A program made the translations under genes and the position numbers. The notes below the pieces were generated by a model that worked only from the letters and a program-made list of their open reading frames with translations, made no database searches and was not told the origin of the DNA. A DNA stretch of 64,000 bases from Ilyomonas sp965219515 (GTDB lineage: Bacteria > Bacteroidota > Bacteroidia > Chitinophagales > Chitinophagaceae), in contig OZ244776.1 in NCBI GenBank assembly GCA_965219515.1, forward strand, positions 1,984,001 through 2,048,000, in the 5' to 3' direction. Below, one piece after another: positions 26,461 through 35,435 of the stretch; positions within the stretch are counted from its first letter, which is position 1, and each line of letters begins with the position of its first letter.

Positions 26461-28173
26461 TTAATAACCAGGATTTTGCTTGTATAAACCATTTGTAAAA
26501 GTGATTTCTGATTGTGGTATTGGCAGGTACTCATCCCTACCTGCTGTAAAATGAGCCGTTGACAAAAACGTTCTCCTTGCTTTTTCAACTTCTATATAAG
26601 CATTCAAAGTCGGCTCTGCAATTCCCCATCTAACCAAATCAAAAAAACGCGAACCTTCAGTTGCAAACTCTAAGCGTCTTTCCCATTGCAACGCCTGGCG
26701 CGCATAAGCTTGTGTCCAGTTGGTAGTTGGATATTCTTTTACATTGTACTTGGTAGGAAACGTTCCATCCAGCTTCTTTAACCGTTCGGTGCTTGACGCA
26801 GCTCTTATCCTAATTTGATTGATTAAAGGACGGGCTAAATCCTGCTGCCCCAATTCGATATAAGCTTCGGCCTGCATTAGTAGAACATCGTCATACCTGA
26901 TAACATCAACATTCTTTGCAGTGCCCATGAAGGGTCCTAACTTATAGTAAGAGGAACTTGTGGCTAACAACTGCGTACGCATGCTATGAAAGTTGCCATA
27001 GACACCTGGATCCCGGATCCAGCTGTTGCTAAACGGCAAGGCAGGATTGTATTTGTAAGGATGACCATCAATACCTACCGTATGATCAATACGAACATCG
27101 AAAGTTTGATTGTTCAAATCAGCAATCGAGTTATTAAAAGTAGTAAAATTGGGTAATCCGTTTGCATCTGTCGTAAATGCATTCACCATATTTTGGCTAG
27201 GCTGATGAAAGCCGCAACATCCGTATTGTGGCGCTCCGTGCGGGTAAGTAACGCCTTCTTCATAATCCAATCTGCCGCTCGTGGTGCCATCATTAATAGT
27301 AAACTGGATGGCAAAAATGGATTCGGGACCGTTCTCTGTTTCAGGCAAAAAATTATCACCGATGTCCGGGCTAAGCGAATATTTTCCTGATGAAATAATA
27401 TCCTGCAAAAGCGTAACTACTTCCTGTAATCTGGCTGGATTAATTTTGGTTACCTGATGTTTATCATCCTGCTCATAAGCTTGATACAAGCGAAGCCTTG
27501 CGAGGTAAGCTTCGGCAGCATACTTATTGGCCCGCCCCAGCTCCGGTTGTGTTTCCGGCAGGTTGTCAACAGCAAACTGAAAATCATCAGCAATTTTATT
27601 CCAAGCATCTTCATTGCTTAAGTCATTTGACGTTTTGAGAATGTCTTCGTTCGTTGCCGTTTCATCGAAAATAGGAATGTTGTTATACAATTGTTTCATA
27701 GAGAAATAACTATGCCCTCTTAAAAAGCGCAGTTCGCCTAACCGGACTTGCTTGTTAAGGAAATCTGCATCGGCAAATGCATTTACTGCACGTATGGCTA
27801 CGTCTGCCCTTGATATCGATTTATAATAATTGGTCCAGGTGCGCGATATATAATCCCCTATTGTCGGCGTAACTGTATTGTAATGTTCCATCTGATCAAC
27901 GTTGGTCTGATCGCCAGTACCTCCACCTCCTTTATAAGTATCATCTGAACGAACACTGCCATAAACCCATTTAGAGAAAATAGGCCCGACCGGATCACCA
28001 TTTCCGATAGCCGCATACGCTGCCGTTACCAATCCCTCAGCGGCTGTGGGCGAGGTCAGATCTGAAGATGACAGTACACCGGCAGGCGTATAATCTAACG
28101 CTTTTTTACAGGAACCCAATAGTATTAATCCTGTTGCGAGAAATGCAATTATAAATTTGTCTTTCATTTTCAA
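26461..28173 (-). CDS. SusD/RagB-family glycan-binding lipoprotein
   Basis: A 570-residue surface lipoprotein. The N-terminus KFIIAFLATGLILLGSC gives a lipidated cysteine at about residue 22. The helical repeats and loops follow the RagB/SusD plan: GELRFLRGHSYFSMKQLYNNIP, AEAYLARLRLYQAY, DVIRYDDVLLMQAEAYIELG, and RQALQWERRLEFATEGSRFFDLVRWG near the C-terminus. The protein caps the SusC channel and binds oligosaccharide. A start two codons later is also possible. It lies 17 bases after the SusC gene. Confidence 0.95.
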   Translation of the reverse strand: MKMKDKFIIAFLATGLILLGSCKKALDYTPAGVLSSSDLTSPTAAEGLVTAAYAAIGNGDPVGPIFSKWVYGSVRSDDTYKGGGGTGDQTNVDQMEHYNTVTPTIGDYISRTWTNYYKSISRADVAIRAVNAFADADFLNKQVRLGELRFLRGHSYFSMKQLYNNIPIFDETATNEDILKTSNDLSNEDAWNKIADDFQFAVDNLPETQPELGRANKYAAEAYLARLRLYQAYEQDDKHQVTKINPARLQEVVTLLQDIISSGKYSLSPDIGDNFLPETENGPESIFAIQFTINDGTTSGRLDYEEGVTYPHGAPQYGCCGFHQPSQNMVNAFTTDANGLPNFTTFNNSIADLNNQTFDVRIDHTVGIDGHPYKYNPALPFSNSWIRDPGVYGNFHSMRTQLLATSSSYYKLGPFMGTAKNVDVIRYDDVLLMQAEAYIELGQQDLARPLINQIRIRAASSTERLKKLDGTFPTKYNVKEYPTTNWTQAYARQALQWERRLEFATEGSRFFDLVRWGIAEPTLNAYIEVEKARRTFLSTAHFTAGRDEYLPIPQSEITFTNGLYKQNPGY

Positions 28174-28190
28174 TTCGTTTTTTTAATTCA

Positions 28191-31100
28191 TTAAAATGAA
28201 GCATTGAGACCGAATGTATATGTCTTCGGTATAGGAACAGGATTGATATCAATTCTTTCAGGATCGGGACTCTCGTAGCTTTTGCTTTTAAACCAGAACA
28301 GGTTTTCCGCCATCAGAAAGAATCGGATCCTCGAAAAAACAGACTTTGGCGTTATGCTATATCCCAACTGCATGTTGCGCATTTTGAAATAAGAAGTTCT
28401 GACAATAAAATAGTCCGAAGTTCGACCTTCATTGTTATTATCTGTTAGCGTCAAAGCCGGTGTATGGGTATTCGTGTTTTGGGGAGTCCAGCCTTTAAAC
28501 ACACCAGGTCCTACGTTTTCACGGCTTCTCATCAAATTATTGAAAACGCTGTAAACGTCAAATCCTTCTCTGCCGGTTACACCAGAACCGAAAATGGACA
28601 AATCAAAATCCTTGTATGTGAGATCAATACGTAATCCATATTCTAAGGCTGGAAGTGTGGTTCCAATCCAAGTTCGGTCAAGGTCATCAATTTTGCCGTC
28701 GTTATTAATATCAACATAACGGATTCTTCCCGGACCAGCACCTATTTGAGTAGGAGCCTTATTTACTTCTTCCTGCGACTGAAAAAGTCCATCCGTTTTA
28801 AAACCAAAAATATCAAATTGAGAATGACCGATAATTGTGTTAACAAGGTTACCAGGATATGCCGGGCGCACTTCCTCTGGCAGCTTTGTAATTCTATCTC
28901 TGAAATGAGCAAAATTTGCCTTTATCTCATATTTGAAGTTTTCTCTTTTTTCTCCCTGATAACCGATTACCAATTCCCAGCCTTTATTACTTTTCGAAGC
29001 ACCATTTACAGGTTTTGATTGCCCTTCACCCAACGCAGAAGCAACGGGTGGCGTGATTAAGATGCCGGTTGTTTTACGGGAGAAATAATCGAACGATCCA
29101 TAGATTAAATTTTTAAGAAGGGAAAAATCCAAACCTGCATTGATTTCTTTTGTACTTTCCCATTTAAGATCTGGATTGCCTGCCTGTATTTGAACAAAAC
29201 CAGAGGGTAGTGTACCAGTGTTAGCGCCGTTTAATGAATATGCGGTGCCAATGTTTCTGTAAGGCCCCCAAAAGTTTGGTGTAACCTGGCTTTCATTGAA
29301 TCCGTATCTTGATTCATACAAGGCAAATCGGGAAATATCACCGATTTGCTGATTACCAACACGTCCCACACCAAGTCGAAGTTTTAGCTCTGAAAAAATA
29401 CTGTTCTGCATGAAGTTTTCTTTATCTATTTTCCAACCTAATGAAGCAGCAGGAAAAATACCATACTGGTTATTGGTACCGAAACGAGACGAACCATCGC
29501 GACGAACTGTTACCGCAGCGAGATATTTATCGGAGAAATTATAATCTAAACGACCGAACTGCGAGAACAGCCGATTGCCGGTTGTACTACCAGATACCGC
29601 CGTGTTACCTGAAGCTGCGTTTAATGTAAAGTAATCTTCTGTCTGTATTGAAAATCCTTGTTTTGTTGTAGTTTGATAGTCAAGGTCTGTTTTAATATAT
29701 TCTGTACCTACAAGGACATTAAACCGGTTGTTGTCATTTAAGTTGAAATTATACCGTAACGTGTTGGAAAAAGTGAGACTTAAATAATGGTTCTGATCAT
29801 ACACCAAGCTATTGGTAGTCCGGCTCAGGGCTCCTTCCGTAAAAGTAGGCGAGATCACTTTGTTCAAATACCGGGCATCATCTGCACCCAGGTTTGACCT
29901 AAAGTATAAATTCTTGACTGGTTGAACTTCAACGAATACATTCCCGAATGTGCTCAACCGGTTTGCATTGTTCCATCTGGACAGATACTGCATATTCAAA
30001 GGGTTATTTCTGTCGGAATAGCCTGCACCCAGCTCGCCGGCATATGTTACTCCGTCTTTTTGAAAAACAGGAATGGTAGGAGCCAGCGTTACAGCTAAAG
30101 TAGTTGTAGGAGAGAATCCAAGATCGGTTGCTGTTAATGTTTCATTTGAATTTGCAATGTTTAAATTCACGCCAAATGTGGCCTTGCCATCAAAAGCACG
30201 GGTAAGTGCGTTGATGCTTCCACTCATCCGCTCGTAGTCGGTATATCGTATCATTCCCGTATTCTTAAAGTATCCTAAACTAACGGCTAAAGACGAATTT
30301 TTACTACCGACAGAAGCCGCTAACGTGTTGTTTGTAACAAGACCCGTTTTATAAAGTACGTCTTGCCAGTCTGTATTGCCGGCCGGTGTATTAGGGTCCC
30401 CGCCAACAAAAGGTTTTACAGTAACACCGTTTAAAACAGGATTATCGAAATCCTGATTCCAGTCAAAGTCATAAATTTCCCCATACCCTGCTGCGGGATC
30501 TTGCCTGTCATTAACAGAAGCCTGCCACAGAGCCTTGCCTCTATCCACAGAGTTCAGCATTTTAAATCGCATTGATTTTTCAGATTGGGCTGAAAGGCTG
30601 CTGTTAAATTGAAAATCTACTTTATTGTTTGTGTTGCCACCATTTTTTGTAGTTACGATAATAACACCATTAGAAGCGCGTGAACCATATATCGAAGAGG
30701 CAGAAGCATCCTTCAAAACCTGCACGGAAGCAATCGTTGCCGGATTCAAATTTTGAAATACTTCAGGCCGTGTGGTAGGAATGCCATCTATTACATACAA
30801 TGGATCGTTGTTGCCTAATGTGTTTGCACCACGGATCAGAATACGGCTCGTGGCGCCATTCGGTGAACCATCTTTTTCAATGTACAAACCAGCAACCCTG
30901 CCCTGTAAGGCTTGTGCAGTGTTGCCGGATGTATTATTTTTTACAGCTGGTGTTAATTCTACAACAGCAACCGAACCGGTTAAATCCTGTTTTCTTTGCG
31001 AAGTATAACCAACAACTACTATCTGATTTAAAGTTGCATTCCCTTCTTCCATGGTTAAGTTCAGGTCTTGTGATTCGTTTGTGATTTTTACACTCAAATC

Positions 31101-31322
31101 ATTCATTCCAACATAGCTTAGGGTGATTGTTTCTCCGGGAGAAGCTGTAATGGAAAATTTGCCATTTAAATCGGTCAGAACGGTTAGAGTATTGTTTTTA
31201 ACGGATACGCCAATTAAAGGCTCGCCTGTTGTTTTGCTTAATACAGTTCCAGAAATTTTCTTTTGTTGCGCAAATACTGACGTCAAAAGTAAAAGCATCA
31301 GTATGGTAATAATGAATCTCAT
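28191..31322 (-). CDS. SusC/RagA-family TonB-linked outer-membrane importer
   Basis: A 1043-residue protein. A signal peptide (ending TSVFAQ) is followed by a carboxypeptidase-like domain (KISGTVLSKTTGEPLIGVSVKN ... SYVGM), a TonB-box area (LNQIVVVGYTSQRKQDLTGSV), a plug with ILIRGANTLGNNDPLYVIDGIP and GSRASNGVIIVTTKNGG, and a large beta-barrel ending KTYTFGLNASF. It imports oligosaccharides together with the SusD partner encoded directly downstream. It follows the GH172 and GH32 genes, so it is the importer of this utilisation locus. Confidence 0.95.
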   Translation of the reverse strand: MRFIITILMLLLLTSVFAQQKKISGTVLSKTTGEPLIGVSVKNNTLTVLTDLNGKFSITASPGETITLSYVGMNDLSVKITNESQDLNLTMEEGNATLNQIVVVGYTSQRKQDLTGSVAVVELTPAVKNNTSGNTAQALQGRVAGLYIEKDGSPNGATSRILIRGANTLGNNDPLYVIDGIPTTRPEVFQNLNPATIASVQVLKDASASSIYGSRASNGVIIVTTKNGGNTNNKVDFQFNSSLSAQSEKSMRFKMLNSVDRGKALWQASVNDRQDPAAGYGEIYDFDWNQDFDNPVLNGVTVKPFVGGDPNTPAGNTDWQDVLYKTGLVTNNTLAASVGSKNSSLAVSLGYFKNTGMIRYTDYERMSGSINALTRAFDGKATFGVNLNIANSNETLTATDLGFSPTTTLAVTLAPTIPVFQKDGVTYAGELGAGYSDRNNPLNMQYLSRWNNANRLSTFGNVFVEVQPVKNLYFRSNLGADDARYLNKVISPTFTEGALSRTTNSLVYDQNHYLSLTFSNTLRYNFNLNDNNRFNVLVGTEYIKTDLDYQTTTKQGFSIQTEDYFTLNAASGNTAVSGSTTGNRLFSQFGRLDYNFSDKYLAAVTVRRDGSSRFGTNNQYGIFPAASLGWKIDKENFMQNSIFSELKLRLGVGRVGNQQIGDISRFALYESRYGFNESQVTPNFWGPYRNIGTAYSLNGANTGTLPSGFVQIQAGNPDLKWESTKEINAGLDFSLLKNLIYGSFDYFSRKTTGILITPPVASALGEGQSKPVNGASKSNKGWELVIGYQGEKRENFKYEIKANFAHFRDRITKLPEEVRPAYPGNLVNTIIGHSQFDIFGFKTDGLFQSQEEVNKAPTQIGAGPGRIRYVDINNDGKIDDLDRTWIGTTLPALEYGLRIDLTYKDFDLSIFGSGVTGREGFDVYSVFNNLMRSRENVGPGVFKGWTPQNTNTHTPALTLTDNNNEGRTSDYFIVRTSYFKMRNMQLGYSITPKSVFSRIRFFLMAENLFWFKSKSYESPDPERIDINPVPIPKTYTFGLNASF

Positions 31323-31613
31323 AAGTCTGATTTTTTTTAATTCTTACAATATTCTATTGAACGAAATCTCTATTAATAATTAGCAGGTACCGAAATTTCT
31401 AAGGAGGTGCTTTGTTGACAATACCTATACACATAATTCTGCGATTCATAACCCCTACATGTGTATGCGAAAAAATATCAGCATACCCGGCAGAAGTGAT
31501 TGAAAGTTTTTTCAATTTAAATAACATAGCAATCGTTTTATAAACTACGTATCCCTTTTTCTTATGTTCTTACGGGCTTGTCTTGTGCACTATCGTAACA
31601 AGTCGCCGACAAA

Positions 31614-32681
31614 TCAATACTCAACAGCTTTGGAAGAGGCAGTACGTTCTCCATATAGCTGTAACGAAACAGAATGCGCACCACGCTGATACCAGAACAC
31701 GATACTTCTGTAATCATCAGATGCTTCCTGCTGTTTGGAAGGATCATAAGTAGAACCAGGCTTTACATATTCGTTTTGGATAGTAACACTGAGTGCCTTT
31801 TTAAATACAATAGGATTCGCGAGATACCAGCGATACATTCTGTTTTCACCGTTCGTGTTTTCGATATATCCGCTGTATATATAAGAGTATTTATGACCAA
31901 ATTCCCAACATGCACCATACTCGTCCTCTGTGCCTGGTGTATGTTTTACCAGAGTTCCATCAATCAGGAAGTCCGTATCCCCTTCGCCCCAGTATTTTTT
32001 GCTCTTGCTGGTAACCTGAAGAAAGTTGCCGATGTAATGACCGTCACCTTTAATATTTAGGAGTTCATGCTTTCCCGTTGTCGGATTTGTTCTTGCCCAG
32101 TGACAATGAAAGCGCATATCGTTGTTCTTAAATGATTCATCTTTCAAACAATCGATATTATATGCAACTAATCTCTTGTAAACAGAATCCCCATCGTTTG
32201 CCAATACTACCCGCGCGCCGTTGCCAAAGGGCATTGGCACATAAGACATATAGCACAGGTGATTGATCTGCATCACAGCAGATTCGTAGTCAATCGTTCT
32301 TCCGTTGATAGCACCAAAAAAGTCGGACAATGGTACGTTTACGCTCGGCTCTTTGCTTCCATCCCAATACATTTTTAGCACAAGTCCATTGTAAAAATTC
32401 CCGCGACTATCATCAGTGATGTAGAAGTAATTGATTAAACCAGCTCCTGTAAAATTAGCCAGCTCCATTTCCTTTCCCGGTTCTATCACTACGTTTGTGT
32501 ATTGAATCGAATTTACTGTCAGGCCACCTTTTGGTTTGTATAAATCGCTTAGAAACTGAGCTTTTAGGCCAACTATGTTTATGAACAGAAGGACAGCAAT
32601 AGTTAAAAGCGTTTTCGGTCTGATGAGAAACGGAAAGTGAAAGCCGGTAGTTTGTTTTGTTAGTAATAACTGTGTATTCAT
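31614..32681 (-). CDS. GH172-family (DUF2961) glycoside hydrolase
   Basis: A 355-residue exported protein; the signal or anchor segment is TLLTIAVLLFINIVGLKAQ (about residues 25-43). The body is the double jelly-roll DUF2961 family, now GH172: GAGLINYFYITDD, YWDGSKEPSVNVPLSDFFG, GNGARVVLANDGD, then KYWGEGDTDFLIDG and HTPGTEDEYGACW, whose acidic residues likely form the active site (inferred from motif conservation). Characterised GH172 enzymes act on difructose dianhydrides and alpha-fructofuranosides, or on D-arabinofuranosides. The adjacent GH32 gene favours a fructose substrate. It lies about 110 bases after the GH32 gene. Confidence 0.88.
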   Translation of the reverse strand: MNTQLLLTKQTTGFHFPFLIRPKTLLTIAVLLFINIVGLKAQFLSDLYKPKGGLTVNSIQYTNVVIEPGKEMELANFTGAGLINYFYITDDSRGNFYNGLVLKMYWDGSKEPSVNVPLSDFFGAINGRTIDYESAVMQINHLCYMSYVPMPFGNGARVVLANDGDSVYKRLVAYNIDCLKDESFKNNDMRFHCHWARTNPTTGKHELLNIKGDGHYIGNFLQVTSKSKKYWGEGDTDFLIDGTLVKHTPGTEDEYGACWEFGHKYSYIYSGYIENTNGENRMYRWYLANPIVFKKALSVTIQNEYVKPGSTYDPSKQQEASDDYRSIVFWYQRGAHSVSLQLYGERTASSKAVEY

Positions 32682-32794
32682 ATAGCAAGTTGTGTTAGAT
32701 TAATAATGATAATTGAGCAGAGTTTGTCGAATTCATATTTCAGAAACCATGCTTTGTTCCTAATATGATTTACAACTGTTTTTTAATTTCATGT

Positions 32795-34291
32795 TCATTT
32801 TAATATCGTCGGCGCGCTATCAGTTTCAATTTCAGAGATAGTAACTGATTTAAAGTCAGCGCTTCCGTGCTTAATATAAAGCCATAAATTATTTCCCTTC
32901 TGTTCAATCAACCGATTAACAAGACAACGCCTGTTATCAATACAAACATCAATTATATCATCTTTCATAATGATGTCTATTTGTACAGGCTTATCCAAAC
33001 CGGATACACCTGATATTGATGTATTGGCTAAGCTTGCTTTGTGCTCGTTGGCAGATAAACGCAAATCATATCCATTTTCACCTTTCTCATCTGCCTTTAA
33101 GAGTAAGCCGTAACTATCATTAATTGATTTAGGTTTAACAGTAAGTGTAATCCTGCAGTTCTTAGGCAAGTTCATATACTTTGCCGCACCAATGCCATCC
33201 CATGCTGTAATTGTCAGATTGCTGTTATCTTTTTTTTGGGTTAATGAATCGGTTATAACATCCAAAGAAATTGCTTTTGTTATCTTTGGTACAATCTCTG
33301 GAGGAAAATTTGTATCGAAAGTTCCATCACTATTTTGTAGTACTTCTCTAAACACAGTATTCCCACCAAAGACTTCGCCATTGCCATCTGTATTGTCGCG
33401 CCGGCTGGGTATCCAGGCTGCAGCAATTCTTCTATTATCACCAAACTGCGCTGTCTTTACAACGTTTGACCAGTCTTCATTCAATGCCTGATATCTGGGT
33501 TCTTCCCAAGGTCCGTAAGGGTTCTTGGATTTTACGTAAAAGGTTTTACTGCCGTTACTATAAATTAAATAATACCAATCATTCCATTTGAAATAATCAG
33601 GACATTCAGGCGTAGATGGCTGTCCCGTAAGTACAGGCTTTTGTACTGTCCAAGTTTTAAGATCTTTTGATGTAAGATGAACCAAAGCGCCATCAAAACG
33701 CCTCATCATGGCGCTGTCTTCATTACTAGATACAAACAGATGAAATACGCCTTTGCTGTCCACGCTTACTTTCGGATCTCTGAAATTACGCTTACTATAT
33801 CCTGGCGCTGAGGTATAGAAGGGATTGGGTTTTTGTTTTATAAAATGAATGCCATCGTCACTGATAGCATAACTCAACTGCTCGTTCACCTTGCCATCAT
33901 TGACGAGACGGGTAGCATAAAAAGCATAATATTTATTGTTGGCAAATACAACTGAACCTGTACAGATAGACTTTTCCCAGTCTTCATCAATGCCTAAAAC
34001 AATGGGATAATTTGTCCATGTCTTTAAGTCTTTAGTAGTACTTAATGCCCATTGATGACCGCCCAACCCGTTAAGCGCATGATGATGAGCCGAATCTAAT
34101 AACCAATACAAATAATAAGTGCCGTCATGATAAAACGGAATGCAATCGCCTACAAACAAGTTGTTGCCAACCGGTTTAAAATACTGCATGGCATTCGTTG
34201 GCTGCACTAAGGGATTGTAATGAACGCTTAGTTGCGCCTGCGAATTAACAATAAACAATAAAAAGAAAGTAGAAAAGAAAATTCGTTTCAT
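32795..34291 (-). CDS. GH32-family fructan-active enzyme (variant nucleophile motif)
   Basis: A 498-residue exported enzyme with a signal peptide (ending IVNSQAQ). The five-bladed propeller spans about residues 30-330, and a C-terminal beta-sandwich follows, including DIIMKDDIIDVCIDNRRCLVNRL as in GH32. The RDP motif (NFRDPKV) and EC motif (PECPDYF, general acid Glu) are clear. The nucleophile motif is VGDCIPFYHDG instead of the WMNDPNG of classic invertases. This suggests a subfamily with unusual specificity, such as fructan, difructose-anhydride-forming or related activity. It is directly downstream of a LacI operator and upstream of GH172 and susCD. Confidence 0.85.
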   Translation of the reverse strand: MKRIFFSTFFLLFIVNSQAQLSVHYNPLVQPTNAMQYFKPVGNNLFVGDCIPFYHDGTYYLYWLLDSAHHHALNGLGGHQWALSTTKDLKTWTNYPIVLGIDEDWEKSICTGSVVFANNKYYAFYATRLVNDGKVNEQLSYAISDDGIHFIKQKPNPFYTSAPGYSKRNFRDPKVSVDSKGVFHLFVSSNEDSAMMRRFDGALVHLTSKDLKTWTVQKPVLTGQPSTPECPDYFKWNDWYYLIYSNGSKTFYVKSKNPYGPWEEPRYQALNEDWSNVVKTAQFGDNRRIAAAWIPSRRDNTDGNGEVFGGNTVFREVLQNSDGTFDTNFPPEIVPKITKAISLDVITDSLTQKKDNSNLTITAWDGIGAAKYMNLPKNCRITLTVKPKSINDSYGLLLKADEKGENGYDLRLSANEHKASLANTSISGVSGLDKPVQIDIIMKDDIIDVCIDNRRCLVNRLIEQKGNNLWLYIKHGSADFKSVTISEIETDSAPTILK

Positions 34292-34329
34292 GGCAAACTA
34301 ATCTGTTTGTTATATTTTAAAAATAATTA

Positions 34330-34345
34330 GCTCAAACGTTTGAGC
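34330..34345. promoter_or_regulatory. LacI-type operator before the GH32 gene
   Basis: GCTCAAACGTTTGAGC is a perfect 16-base palindrome with a central CG, the usual form of a LacI-family operator. It lies 39 bases upstream of the GH32 start and between the lacI stop and GH32. The same core recurs before lacI. Binding of the encoded LacI protein here would repress the whole GH32-GH172-susCD run until sugar appears. Confidence 0.8.
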
Positions 34346-34360
34346 AAAATGATAAAAAAT

Positions 34361-35380
34361 TTATTCTTCGCCGCAGGACTTGCCGGCAACAAATCTGGAT
34401 TCAAGAAAAAGCTGTTTTCGATACGTGCCATCCTTCATCACTTCAAATAGAAGTTCAACCGAACGCTTACCGATCTCCTCCAGCGGCTGCCGATAGTAAG
34501 TGATCGGGCACTGAAACAGAGCAAACGCCTCTGACTCGTCAAAAGAAAACACAGCAATATCATTTGGGATATTTACTCTTAAATCTACCAGGTTTTTTAA
34601 CCCCTGAATAGCCAGTGTGTCTGTTGCAAAAAAAATAGCATCACAAGCATCCTTAGATGAAGTTAGATCAACAATGACTTTCCTCATATCGTCATCGAAA
34701 TGTGCTTTTCGTATTTCTTTAAGCAACGTTTTATCTATTTTCATATTATAATCTTTCATTGCCTGTATGTATCCCTTATTCCTCTCCTGAAGATGCACAA
34801 ACGTGGTTGCATAATTTATAAATGCAATCTTTTTCCGCCGGTGTGCAATTAGATATTCAGTTGCCTTATAAGCTACTTTATGGTTGTCAATGCCAATAAA
34901 GTTTGTTTCCGTCTTAGGAAAATTTCTGTCAATTAATACAAAAGGAACTTCCCTTTTTTTTAAATACTCGATTTCCGTTTCTGCCTTCTCTGCAGCCACA
35001 ATGATAAGTCCATCCACCTGCCTGTTAATTAATACATCAATCAGTTCGCGCAGGGTAGGTAAATCTTCGTGTGAATTTCCGATAATAACGGTATATCCGT
35101 TTTCCTTTGCCTGCGATTCAATAGACCGAGTAATCCCTGTAGTATATCTGTAATAAATTTCCGCTACGATTAATCCAAAAGTATTGCTCTTACTTGTTTT
35201 TAATGTTTTCGCAATCTGGTTGGGTATATAATTAAAACTCTCGGCAGTACTTCTGATTTTTTTTGCAATCTCATCACCAACCCTTTTTTTCTCTGCATGA
35301 CCATTCAGTACATATGATACAAGCGATACGGAAACTCCTACCTCAGCAGCAATATCTTTTAAAGAAACATTTTTTTTCAT
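34361..35380 (-). CDS. LacI-family transcriptional regulator of the fructan locus
   Basis: A 339-residue DNA-binding protein. The N-terminal helix-turn-helix and hinge helix are typical: VSLKDIAAEVGVSVSLVSYVLNG, then FNYIPNQIAKTLKTSKSNTFGLIV. The periplasmic-binding-protein-like core contains EIEYLKKREVPFVLIDR, KIAFINYA and DAIFFATDTLAIQGLK, and ends with CPITYYRQPLEEIGKRSVELL. The ATG at 35380 was chosen because the upstream in-frame extension runs through an operator-like sequence. Palindromes lie just before this gene and before GH32, so it probably represses itself and the locus, with a sugar or sugar phosphate as inducer. Confidence 0.93.
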   Translation of the reverse strand: MKKNVSLKDIAAEVGVSVSLVSYVLNGHAEKKRVGDEIAKKIRSTAESFNYIPNQIAKTLKTSKSNTFGLIVAEIYYRYTTGITRSIESQAKENGYTVIIGNSHEDLPTLRELIDVLINRQVDGLIIVAAEKAETEIEYLKKREVPFVLIDRNFPKTETNFIGIDNHKVAYKATEYLIAHRRKKIAFINYATTFVHLQERNKGYIQAMKDYNMKIDKTLLKEIRKAHFDDDMRKVIVDLTSSKDACDAIFFATDTLAIQGLKNLVDLRVNIPNDIAVFSFDESEAFALFQCPITYYRQPLEEIGKRSVELLFEVMKDGTYRKQLFLESRFVAGKSCGEE

Positions 35381-35400
35381 TTTAGCATACATCGTTTCTA

Positions 35401-35414
35401 TTGAAACGTTTGAG
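35401..35414. promoter_or_regulatory. Imperfect LacI-type operator half-repeat before lacI
   Basis: TTGAAACGTTTGAG matches the palindrome CTCAAACGTTTGAG at all but two positions on the left arm. It is 21 bases from the next, perfect copy (centre to centre), two helical turns, so two repressor dimers could bind the same face. Confidence 0.6.
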
Positions 35415-35421
35415 CACATTC

Positions 35422-35435
35422 CTCAAACGTTTGAG
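35422..35435. promoter_or_regulatory. LacI-type operator before lacI
   Basis: CTCAAACGTTTGAG is a perfect 14-base palindrome with central CG, identical to the core of the site at 34330-34345. Its place 42 bases upstream of the lacI start suggests autoregulation. Confidence 0.75.
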
